NCBI RefSeq assembly: GCF_900106925.1
Contig: NZ_FNNZ01000011.1
Location: forward strand, 62,001 to 126,000
Direction: 5' to 3'
DNA from: Thiocapsa roseopersicina
Lineage (GTDB): Bacteria > Pseudomonadota > Gammaproteobacteria > Chromatiales > Chromatiaceae
Length of the DNA: 64,000 bases
A program made the position numbers and the translations under genes. Below the pieces are notes generated by a model. It searched no databases and had not been told where the DNA came from. It saw nothing but the letters and a program-made list of their open reading frames with translations. Below, piece by piece: positions 1-12,714 of this stretch (position 1 is the stretch's first letter; every line of letters starts with the position of its first letter).

Positions 1-1
1 C

Positions 2-49
2 GTGAGTCGTCGCACCGATCTGTACCGCCGCAAGGTCTATCAAACCTGA
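2..49 (+). CDS. 3' end of an unidentified upstream gene (partial)
   Basis: An open frame enters from the left edge in frame 2 and ends at TGA 47-49. It encodes about 15 residues ending in LYRRKVYQT. Its codons and its position upstream of prc on the same strand fit the tail of a real gene, but there is too little to identify it. It could equally be chance open frame. Confidence 0.3.
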   Translation: MSRRTDLYRRKVYQT

Positions 50-199
50 ATGCACATGAAGATAGGCGGTTGCGGACCCATATTGACTCTGCGGGCATTG
101 CTCCGCTCGGTGTTGGATGAAGGTCTTTGCGGTTTGGGCCAGAAACCCCGTCCAACCAACGTTGTCTCTCTGCGAAGAGATTGATTACGAGAACCGCCT

Positions 200-2302
200 A
201 TGAGATCGCGCCTGTCCCGCATTATCTTCGCCGTCGCTGCCTTCCTGGTTGCGACGATTGTCTTTGCAGCCCCTCGCCAGGTTCCCCTTTCGGAGCTATT
301 TCCGAGCCCTGCCCAGACCAAATCGGCGGTTGTGATCAACAAGGTCCTGGAGCGCTTTCACTACAGAAAGGTCGAGCTCGACCACGACTTTGCGCAAGGC
401 GTCCTCGACGGTTACCTGAAGGCACTGGATCCGAGCCGATCCTTTTTTCTAGCCCGCGATGTCGAGCGCTTCAAGGGCGGCGCGAAACGCTTGGACGAAG
501 GGCTGCGTCGCGGCGAGCTCGACCTCGCCTTCGACGTCTTTCGGGTGTACCGAATGCGGGTCGACGAGCGGGTCATCTATGCGGAGAGTCTTCTGAGGGG
601 GCCTTTCGATTTCGATCGCGACGAGACCTACAGGCTCGACTCGCCGGACGTGGCGTGGGCCAAGGACAGCGCCGAGCTGGACGACATCTGGCGCAAGCGC
701 GTGAAGAACGATTTCCTGACCTTGCGCTTGGCCGACAAGACGGACGAAGAGATTCGCGAACGGCTCAGCGAGCGCTACCAAGGGTTAGTGCGTCGCACCC
801 ACCAGTTCGACGGCAACGACGTCTTCCAGACGTTCATGAACGCCTATACCCAGACGCTCGAGCCGCATACGAGCTATATGTCGCCCAGCACCTCCGAGAA
901 CTTCGACATCAGCATGAAGCTGTCGCTGGAGGGGATCGGGGCCGTCCTGCGCGCGGACAACGAATACACGGTCATTCAGAGCACCGTCCCGGGTGGTCCG
1001 GCCCGCGAATCCGGTCAGGTCCAGACCGGCGATCGGATCGTCGGGGTTGCTCAGGGGCTCGACGGCGCGATCGAGGATGTCGTGGGTTGGCGGCTCCAAG
1101 ACGTCGTCGACAAGATTCGCGGACCCAAGGGCTCGGTCGTAAGGTTGCAGCTGCTGCCCAAATCCGCCGCCACCAACGGCGGTGTGCGCGAGGTCGCGAT
1201 CGTACGCAACGAGATCAAGCTCGAGGATCAGGCCGCGAAAGGGTTGGTCCTGGACACGTTGGAGAACGCGCCGGGACTGCGGATCGGCGTGATCGAGATC
1301 CCGGCCTTTTATCGGGACTTCCAAGCCGAAGGCTCGGGCGATCAGAACTTCCGCAGCACGACCCGGGACGTACGCCAGCTGATCGACGACCTGCTCTTGA
1401 AGGGCGTCGACGGCATCGTGATCGATCTGCGCGGCAACGGCGGTGGCTCCTTGGCCGAGGCGACCTCGCTCACCGGTCTCTTCATCGATACCGGTCCGGT
1501 CGTACAGGTGAAGGACGCCTTCGGCAAGATCGAGGTCGAGACGGATCCCGAGCCCGGCCTTGCCTACCGTGGTCCCTTGGCCGTGCTGGTGGATCGCGAC
1601 AGTGCCTCCGCCTCCGAGATCTTTGCCGGCGCTATCCAGGACTACGGGCGCGGACTGGTGATCGGCGAGCCGACCTTCGGGAAGGGGACCGTGCAGACCC
1701 TGATCGATCTCAACCGCTACGTCCCCGGGGAGCAGAACAATCTCGGACGCCTGCGTCTGACGATGGCCGAGTTCTTCCGCATCAGCGGCGGGAGCACGCA
1801 GCTGCGCGGTGTCGAGCCGGATATTCGTTTTCCGACCGCCGATCTCGTGTCCGAGCACGGTGAGCGATCCCTCGACAATGCCTTGCCTTGGACTCGGATT
1901 CGACCGGCCGAATATAGGAAGGCCGGCTCCGTCAGCGTCGAGCTCCTGGCGCTGCAGTCCGCGGAGCGCGTATCCAGAGATTCCGGCTTCACGATGCTGG
2001 TGGAGCGAAGCAAGCTGATGCGCGATGTCGAGGCCCAAACCCATGTCTCGCTTCAAGAGAGTGCGCGCCGCGAGGAAGACGAGCGTCGCGGGAGCGTCTT
2101 CAAGGAGCAGCAGAACAGTTACCTCCGTGCCCGTGGAATTGCTCCGGTGGACGAGGATTCCGAGGAGCAGGTCGACGAGGACCTGCTCGATGCACAACGC
2201 GAGGCCATCGCTCGCATTCAAGTGGAAGAGGCTGCCCGTATCCTTGCCGATGCCGTATTGCTCGAGCGCACCGAACGGCCGCGTGCAGTGATGCGTGACT
2301 GA
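200..2302 (+). CDS. prc: Carboxy-terminal processing (tail-specific) protease
   Basis: This is a periplasmic S41 serine peptidase that degrades proteins from exposed nonpolar C-termini; in enterobacteria it trims or removes envelope proteins such as PBP3 and peptidoglycan hydrolases. The 700-residue product is close to E. coli Prc in length. Residues 1-23 look like a signal peptide (hydrophobic FAVAAFLVATIVFA). A PDZ domain lies roughly at 235-330 and the S41 domain at 345-540. The catalytic dyad is visible: S470 in DSASASEIF and K495 in EPTFGKGTV, with D481 between them, matching the spacing in E. coli. The charged C-terminal region is the Prc-type helical extension. The ATG at 200 is chosen because it begins the signal peptide and has GAGAA upstream. 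The TGA stop at 2300-2302 lies inside the terminal repeat of a hairpin element. Confidence 0.93.
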   Translation: MRSRLSRIIFAVAAFLVATIVFAAPRQVPLSELFPSPAQTKSAVVINKVLERFHYRKVELDHDFAQGVLDGYLKALDPSRSFFLARDVERFKGGAKRLDEGLRRGELDLAFDVFRVYRMRVDERVIYAESLLRGPFDFDRDETYRLDSPDVAWAKDSAELDDIWRKRVKNDFLTLRLADKTDEEIRERLSERYQGLVRRTHQFDGNDVFQTFMNAYTQTLEPHTSYMSPSTSENFDISMKLSLEGIGAVLRADNEYTVIQSTVPGGPARESGQVQTGDRIVGVAQGLDGAIEDVVGWRLQDVVDKIRGPKGSVVRLQLLPKSAATNGGVREVAIVRNEIKLEDQAAKGLVLDTLENAPGLRIGVIEIPAFYRDFQAEGSGDQNFRSTTRDVRQLIDDLLLKGVDGIVIDLRGNGGGSLAEATSLTGLFIDTGPVVQVKDAFGKIEVETDPEPGLAYRGPLAVLVDRDSASASEIFAGAIQDYGRGLVIGEPTFGKGTVQTLIDLNRYVPGEQNNLGRLRLTMAEFFRISGGSTQLRGVEPDIRFPTADLVSEHGERSLDNALPWTRIRPAEYRKAGSVSVELLALQSAERVSRDSGFTMLVERSKLMRDVEAQTHVSLQESARREEDERRGSVFKEQQNSYLRARGIAPVDEDSEEQVDEDLLDAQREAIARIQVEEAARILADAVLLERTERPRAVMRD

Positions 2303-2386
2303 ATCGCGTCCCTCGATGACATGCGCTGTTTTCGCGTTGAATCGAGGGTGCATGGATTCACGGGCGATGCAGCGGACGCGATTCAG
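2299..2386. repeat. 88-bp stop-codon-associated inverted-repeat element (prc copy)
   Basis: The element begins CTGAATCGCGTC at 2299-2310 and ends GACGCGATTCAG at 2375-2386, a perfect 12-bp terminal inverted repeat. The first repeat supplies the TGA stop codon of prc. A second, inner inverted repeat (CCCTCGAT at about 2309 and ATCGAGGG at about 2340) makes the left half foldable alone. The inner part contains the reverse complement of GCGAAAACAGCGCAT, which is also found in the copy next to fba. It is one of nine units of the same family in the window. Confidence 0.75.
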
Positions 2387-2524
2387 GATTTCGAATCACG
2401 AATATTTTTGCCCGGATGGCGCGCGCGGACTCTGCTGCATCCTTTCGCCATGGTTTAGCCGGTCGTCGGCCATCGCCCGGGTCGGGTGCAGCACACTGCC
2501 GATCTTAAGGTTAAGGGTTAGTCA

Positions 2525-4165
2525 TTGAATCAGTCTCGAAAGGATCTTGTCACGCGGATCGAGCGTTTGCGTTCCGCCGGCGCGTCCGAGCGGCTCCGCG
2601 GCAATCGCATCGGTCTGGAGAAGGAGGGACTGCGCGCGTCGGCCGCCGGTCATCTCGCCTTGTCGCCGCATCCGCGAGCGCTCGGCTCCGCCTTGACGCA
2701 TCCCTACATCACGACCGATTTCTCCGAGGCGCTGCTCGAGCTCATCACGCCCCCGACCTCGCGGGTCGACGATGTGCTGGGATTTCTCACCGACCTCCAT
2801 GCCTATGTCTATCGCCATCTCGGCGACGAGCTGATCTGGGGGACCAGCATGCCCTGCGTGCTCGAGGGCGGTGCGGGCATCCCGCTGGCGCAATACGGCA
2901 CCTCGAATGCCGGGACGATGAAGACGGTTTATCGGCGTGGATTGGGCAACCGATACGGTCGAACCATGCAGGTGATCGCCGGTCTACATTTCAATTTCTC
3001 GTTTGCGGACGAGTTCTTGGATGTATACCAGGCGATTCAAGGCGTGGAGGGCGATGTCGCGGTCTTTCGCTCCGATGCGCAGATGGGGATGATCCGCAAC
3101 CTGCAGCGTGTCGGCTGGATCGTGCCCTATCTCTTCGGTGCATCCCCCGCGGTCTGTTCCAGCTTTGTCCAGGGCCGCGAGACCGATCTGCTGGTCTTCG
3201 ATCCCCATACGCTCTATTACCCCTATGCGACCTCGCTGCGCATGGGCGACATCGGGTATCAGAACCAACAGGAACAAGGCACCGGGATGAAGGCGAGCTA
3301 CGACAGCCTGGATTCCTATGTGCGCAGTCTCACCTGGGCGATCGAGACCCCCTGTCCGCAGTACGAAAAGATCGGCGTGAAGGTCGGCGATCGTTACGAG
3401 CAGCTCAACGCCAACGTGCTCCAGATCGAGAACGAGTATTACAGCACGGTGCGTCCCAAGCAGATCACCGAGTGGATGGAGCGCCCGACGCTGGCCCTGC
3501 GGCGTCGCGGTGTCCGCTACGTCGAGCTGCGGTCGCCCGACATCAATATCTTCGAGCCGGTCGGGATTACGGCCGAGCAGATTCGATTCTTCGAAACCTT
3601 GATGCTCTATTGCCTGATCCTGGACAGTCCCCGCATCGGTGCGGGGGAGAGGCGCGAGATCGACGAGAATCAGGTTCTGACCGCCCATCGCGGACGCGAG
3701 CCCGGGCTCGCGCTAACCCGCCTTCGCGAGGCTGTTCCCTTGCAGGTCTGGGCCGGCGAGATCCTCGATGACATGATCAGGGTGGCCGAGCTCCTCGACG
3801 GGGCGGCGGATGGTCCTCATGTGCAGAGTGTCGAGCGACAACGCGAAAAGGTTGCGGATCCGGATGCGACCCCTTCGGCCCGCATCCTTGCGATGATGCG
3901 TGAGCGGCACGAGGGCTTTTTCGCCTTCGCCCGGCGTCTGACCGAGGCCCATCGGGAGACCCTCAGGCGCCATCGGATCGATCCCGAGCGCGAAGCACTG
4001 CTCGAGCGCCTCGCCCGCGAATCGATCGCGCAGCAAGAGGCGATCGAGGCCGCGGACGATCGCAGCTTCGATGATTTTCTCGCCGACTATTTCAATCAGG
4101 GCCGAGCCACCGACATCGACCGGGATCCGGCAGTTGACCGATTCGAGTTTCAGGAAAGGGTTTGA
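2525..4165 (+). CDS. gshA: Glutamate-cysteine ligase
   Basis: It catalyses the first, ATP-dependent step of glutathione synthesis, joining L-glutamate and L-cysteine through the gamma-carboxyl, in the cytoplasm. In phototrophic sulfur bacteria the product pathway also feeds glutathione amide; that link is background, not shown here. The 546-residue protein has the proteobacterial class I layout: GLEKEGLR near the N-terminus, LELITPPTS in the ATP/Mg site region, and GTSNAGTMKTVYRRGL. It is slightly longer than E. coli GshA (518). The frame starts with TTG at 2525 (LNQSRKDLV read as Met); no ATG is available before the conserved core, so a TTG start is the best choice. No clear Shine-Dalgarno is visible, only purine-rich AAGGTTAAGGG upstream. 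It is followed by a strong hairpin at 4223-4246. Confidence 0.9.
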   Translation: MNQSRKDLVTRIERLRSAGASERLRGNRIGLEKEGLRASAAGHLALSPHPRALGSALTHPYITTDFSEALLELITPPTSRVDDVLGFLTDLHAYVYRHLGDELIWGTSMPCVLEGGAGIPLAQYGTSNAGTMKTVYRRGLGNRYGRTMQVIAGLHFNFSFADEFLDVYQAIQGVEGDVAVFRSDAQMGMIRNLQRVGWIVPYLFGASPAVCSSFVQGRETDLLVFDPHTLYYPYATSLRMGDIGYQNQQEQGTGMKASYDSLDSYVRSLTWAIETPCPQYEKIGVKVGDRYEQLNANVLQIENEYYSTVRPKQITEWMERPTLALRRRGVRYVELRSPDINIFEPVGITAEQIRFFETLMLYCLILDSPRIGAGERREIDENQVLTAHRGREPGLALTRLREAVPLQVWAGEILDDMIRVAELLDGAADGPHVQSVERQREKVADPDATPSARILAMMRERHEGFFAFARRLTEAHRETLRRHRIDPEREALLERLARESIAQQEAIEAADDRSFDDFLADYFNQGRATDIDRDPAVDRFEFQERV

Positions 4166-4222
4166 GATGAACCCGATGCGAGGCCGTTCGGGTCATCACC
4201 CGAACAAGGCCGTCTAAACGAC

Positions 4223-4246
4223 GAAGACCCCGTTGCCGGGGTCTTC
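4223..4246. terminator. Bidirectional hairpin between gshA and the convergent repeat-protein gene
   Basis: GAAGACCCCG at 4223-4232 pairs perfectly with CGGGGTCTTC at 4237-4246 around a TTGC loop. It lies between two convergent genes. There is no long T-tract on either side, so it may act as a weak terminator or a 3'-end stabiliser for both mRNAs. Confidence 0.6.
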
Positions 4247-4298
4247 GGGTCATGTGCGAGGCGACTCTTCGAGCTGATCGCCTCAGCGTGCCGGATCT

Positions 4299-5015
4299 TT
4301 ATTGCGCAGTCGCGGCAGGTGCAGGCGCAGCGGCCTGTTGCTCGGGGGCCTGGACCTTGGGCGCGCAGTCATGGCTCGGCATCATCGCCGGGTGCATGTG
4401 CGGTGCATAACCGGCCATGTGGGTGCGCTCCACGGCACGCGGATGTTGCGCGCGACGCTGCTCGCTCTCCGCCTTGAAGGCGGCGCGACGCTCCTGAATC
4501 CCCTGCTGAACCTTGGCGCGATGGGCATCCATCTCATCCATGCGCGTCTTCACGAATTCGGGCATCGCCGGAAGCTCCGGGATTTGACCGAATTCAGGCA
4601 TGGCGGGCATCTCCGGCATGGCCGGGATCTGGCCGAATTCAGGCATGGCGGGCATCTCCGGCATGGCCGGGATCTGACCGAACTCAGGCATGGCCGGCAT
4701 CTCGGGCATTGCCGGGTACTGAGCGAATTCCGGTACCGGCGGCATCTCGGGGAATCCGGAGTCGATGCCGGACGGCATCCGAGCGAAATCAGCTGCGCGC
4801 TGCTCCATCATCTTCCGATGCGCCTCCATTGCCTGCTCGATGGCCTTGTGCTGCTGCTCGGCCATCGCCTCATGCTGCGCGGAGATGGCCTGCATCTGCT
4901 GCTCGGCCATCTCGGGGGTCATGATCGGCGCGACGGGGGCGTTGTACCAGGCACCGGCGGAGGACGCGGCGGCGGCAAGGGCGATGATCGAGGCTGCTTG
5001 GACAAGCTTGGACAT
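4299..5015 (-). CDS. Exported Met/Pro/Glu-rich repeat protein, possibly sulfur-globule associated
   Basis: I do not recognise a named family. The 238-residue product starts at ATG 5015, chosen because AAAGGTGTG lies upstream and because a signal peptide (MSKLVQAASIIALAAAASSAGA) follows. Residues 32-80 are rich in Gln, Glu, Met and Ala and should form a helix or coiled coil. Residues 102-146 are three identical 15-residue repeats, AMPEMPAMPEFGQIP, preceded and followed by partial copies. Residues 157-195 are again charged helix and the tail is Ala/Pro/Gln. An exported low-complexity protein with coiled-coil stretches is reminiscent of the sulfur globule envelope proteins of purple sulfur bacteria (SgpD has predicted coiled coils). 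That is an inference from composition only. The 45-bp DNA repeats at 4578-4712 could change copy number. Confidence 0.7.
   Translation of the reverse strand: MSKLVQAASIIALAAAASSAGAWYNAPVAPIMTPEMAEQQMQAISAQHEAMAEQQHKAIEQAMEAHRKMMEQRAADFARMPSGIDSGFPEMPPVPEFAQYPAMPEMPAMPEFGQIPAMPEMPAMPEFGQIPAMPEMPAMPEFGQIPELPAMPEFVKTRMDEMDAHRAKVQQGIQERRAAFKAESEQRRAQHPRAVERTHMAGYAPHMHPAMMPSHDCAPKVQAPEQQAAAPAPAATAQ
4578..4712 (-). repeat. Three in-frame 45-bp tandem repeats
   Basis: The DNA encoding AMPEMPAMPEFGQIP is repeated three times with very few base differences, inside the exported repeat-protein gene. The period is a multiple of three, so gain or loss of units keeps the frame. Confidence 0.8.
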
Positions 5016-5343
5016 GGAACACACCTTTAAGATTAGAAAATGATGGGTTTTGGTCGTCTTGCGAGCCCTCCCCGTCGATCGGGGAGCCGCTGCCGCTCGA
5101 CGCATCGGTCGAGCGAGACTCGCGGATCTTCATCAGGGACGGATGCAGGCAACATCGTCGGGGTCGCGCCGTCCATGGGCATCATGGCTTCCGGGTACCT
5201 GCGCCATGAAGCGAGCGTCGGCAGCAAGCTGATTATTGTCGTTGCCCTTCGATCACGTCCTGATTAGGGCATCAGTATATAATGATTCTCTAACATATCA
5301 ACCCAAAGTTAAGCCTGCGGCGCAACAGACCCGCCATCGCAAC
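5016..5343. other. Intergenic region upstream of the repeat-protein gene
   Basis: No gene is supported here. It must contain the minus-strand promoter of the repeat-protein gene. Near 5268-5300 it becomes AT-rich, with CAGTATATAATGATTCTCT; the AATGATTCTCT part recurs in the spacer at 5538-5558 between two downstream elements. A short hairpin, CTCCCCGTCGATCGGGGAG, lies near 5068. Confidence 0.5.
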
Positions 5344-5644
5344 TTAAACCGCGTCCAGAGCGAGATGCTCACTTTCGAGTGAGCTCGACGTTTGGTGCAT
5401 CCACGACCCTTAGCGGGGACGCGGTTTAAAATAATATATTTTTTAATATCTTAAACCCCGCCGGATCCAGCGGCCGTTAAATCTGCCGGAGCCGACCCCA
5501 TCCAAAAACATCGCATACCGCGCTGGGCGCGGTTTAAGTCAATGATTCTCTTATTGTCCTGAACCGCGTCGACTGCGAGGGCTCTCGATCGTCAGGATGC
5601 CGAATCCACATGCGAGCTTGCATGTCATTCCGGACGCGGTTCAG
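5344..5644. repeat. Tandem of three stop-codon-associated inverted-repeat elements next to sthA
   Basis: Three units occupy 5344-5429 (86 bp), 5451-5537 (87 bp) and 5559-5644 (86 bp). Each is bounded by inverted repeats of the form TTAAACCGCGTC/GACGCGGTTTAA or CTGAACCGCGTC/GACGCGGTTCAG. The gaps are exactly 21 bp each (5430-5450 and 5538-5558) and AT-rich. The third unit ends 2 bp from the stop codon of sthA. The first two units plus their spacer are nearly the same as 53137-53330 next to pdxH. Confidence 0.8.
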
Positions 5645-5646
5645 CT

Positions 5647-7044
<1,398 letters not shown>

Positions 7045-7172
7045 CGCGGCGGACTCCGGTTGGGGTTCAAAGGGGCACCAAGTGACATTAAGCATGAAGC
7101 GGGCCGCCTCTTGGCAGGCGAGGACACGCCTTGGCCTGTGAGCGACAAGGCGCTTGCGGTCGTCGCCGCAGT

Positions 7173-8497
7173 CTATCGATCGGGGTCGAGACGGTTTTCG
7201 AGTGCACCCGACAGGACAAGTCCGGCAAGAACGAAGGCGAGGAAGAGATAAAAGCCTGGCTCCAAGGAGGTGCCGTTGGTGGTCAAGACGGCGACGGCAT
7301 CGCTCGCGCCACGCAGGCTGCCGAGCTGGTTGGCGAGCAGTGCATCGAAGCCGATGTAGGCCATGAAGATGGCGACGACCATGACATCGGCCATCGACCA
7401 TTTGCCGGATTTAAGCGCGAAGAAGCGGACTGTCGACGATCCGCGCGACCCGCTCCAATCGTAGTAAAAGGCATAGGTGGCCAACAGCTTGAGGGCGGGG
7501 AAGACGATGCTGAAGAGGGTCAGGAGCACGGCGACCAAGAGCATATCGGCCTGACCGGACTCGAAGAGGATCCGCATCACGTCGAAGATGCTCTTGGTCT
7601 GGAAATAGAGCACTTGGTCGGCGAAGGCGACCGGCTCGCCGAGAAGCTGAAACGTGAGCGCTGTGATTCGTGCATCGACCTCGATCATGGGCGTGGCGAG
7701 CCCGCCGACGAGCAGGAGGAAGGTCGCGCCGACGAGTGCGAGAAGCAGGAGCGGGGCGAGCCGATCGCTTGTCCTGTCGAGAGGTTCCCGGCGTGGTGCA
7801 CCGCCGACCAGCGAGACCAGAAACACCAAGCCGACCAGACCGATCACGGCCCCGAGCTGTTGCCGGATCCGCGGCTGGATCGCGCCGATCTCGGTCTCGA
7901 TCAGGCGCGAGCAGACATCGACATCCGCACAGCCATAGCGTACCAAGACGGCCTCCAACGGGCGCCGATCGGTCCCGGCACCGCTCGATGCCACGGCATC
8001 GCTCAGCAGCACCCGCAACCGGGCCTTGATCTGCTCCTTCACGCCGGGCACGGAGAGTTGCTCGACGAAGGCATCGGCGTATTCGGGCACTCGGTCGCGC
8101 AGACGCGCCACATCCAGCAGCAGGTCCTGCAGGCCCTGCTGGAGTGCGCCCTGGAGCTGGTCCAGCCAGCTTCCGCCCGAGTCGGGACGCCGCTGAGCGA
8201 GATTGCGCTCGATCTCGCGGATCAGTGTGTCCAGCAATTGGGTCACCGCCTCCGTCACCTGCTCCCGACTCGCCTCGGTGAGATCCAGCTCGTCGACGCG
8301 CTTCTCCAGGATCTCCCCGATCCGCGCGACCCAGACGTCGGCATCCAGCAGCCCGTAGCGGACATGGTGGATCTCGGCGAGATCCGTCTTCAGGACCTTC
8401 ACGCGGTTCAGATCGCCGACCAGGTTGATCAGCAACCAGCCGGCCCCGATCAGCAGGGCGAGGGCGAGGATCTGTCGAACGAGGTGTCCGGTCTGCA

Positions 8498-8498
<1 letters not shown>
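7173..8498 (-). CDS. PqiA-like (paraquat-inducible protein A) inner-membrane protein
   Basis: The 441-residue product starts at ATG 8498, which overlaps the dnaE stop codon as TGATG, so translation is probably coupled to dnaE. Residues 1-30 contain a membrane segment. A long soluble, charged region (about 35-230) follows, then four to five membrane segments in the C-terminal half. The segment [20 protein letters not shown] is the hallmark of PqiA-domain proteins, as is the [10 protein letters not shown] stretch before it. PqiA proteins work with MCE proteins in lipid trafficking across the envelope, but no MCE gene is adjacent here. The N-terminal soluble extension is unusual for PqiA, so substrate and role are unknown. 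Confidence 0.75.
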
Positions 8499-12073
<3,575 letters not shown>

Positions 12074-12612
12074 GGGTGTCCTGATCGGGGTTCGACGATG
12101 GCGGCAGGGGATGCCGGCCGGATAGTCTACCGGTCTGCCGGCGTCACGCCGATTCGGAAAAACAGATCGGATTCGGGATCCGGGTCGGGATCCTCGACAG
12201 GGTCGATCGCCGGCGTGGACTGCCGTTCCCCGCCTAGTCGGAAGAGACCGCAACAACGCGCTTGGAGTCGCTTTGATTTTGCGGACTTTTCCGGAGGTCC
12301 CGCTCTCGGGCATGGGGAAAAGTCCGCCGATCGCCCGTCGGCTCGCACCTGCTCTCGCAGACGTCGCACCGCCGCCGGCAGCGCCGAACACACCTGCGTG
12401 TTGGGATCAGCGGCGCGGCGCACCTACGGCGCGGCGCACAGACGGGTCGGCCCCTCGATCGGATGCTCGGCATCCGGAGCCATCCGGCAGGCTCACGTTT
12501 TGAGCCACCCCCTGGTTTACACTCGCCGGACTTCCCGGCAGACGGGTAAGAGAAACTCTGGTCCGAGAGCGCTTTCAGGACCAGTCGATCGGCTCAGGAA
12601 AGAGGGAGCAGC
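12074..12612. other. Intergenic region between dnaE and the CRISPR-cas operon
   Basis: About 540 bp between divergent genes. Both strands have open frames up to about 100 codons, but their composition looks like random high-GC sequence and none has a convincing start. The promoter of dnaE (minus) and of the cas operon (plus) must both lie here. Nothing else is evident. Confidence 0.5.
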
Positions 12613-12714
12613 ATGGACGAGATGTGCCGCAGCGACCGCTCGATTGCCGGCGTCGCCAAAGACTTACCCCGCCAGTGGCGAACGGCGTACGATTTGGAGG
12701 ACGACCTCCGATGA
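12613..12714 (+). CDS. Possible 33-residue ORF coupled to cas3
   Basis: ATG 12613 opens a 34-codon frame whose TGA stop (12712-12714) overlaps the cas3 ATG (12711) as ATGA. The sequence AGAGGGAG lies four bases upstream of its ATG. The peptide begins MDEMCRSDRSIAGVAKDL and ends AYDLEDDLR; it is charged, has no membrane segment and matches no family I know. It could be a leader peptide that couples ribosomes into cas3, a remnant of an older gene, or chance. Cas3 also has its own GGAGG site, so coupling would not be required. Confidence 0.3.
   Translation: MDEMCRSDRSIAGVAKDLPRQWRTAYDLEDDLR

Noticed and set aside
127-1863. A 578-codon frame overlapping prc in another frame
   Set aside because: Arg/Pro/Gly-rich shadow frame typical of high-GC DNA; prc itself has clear S41 motifs.
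12127-12423. 98-residue minus-strand frame upstream of dnaE
   Set aside because: Composition looks random, no start signal, and open frames exist on both strands there.
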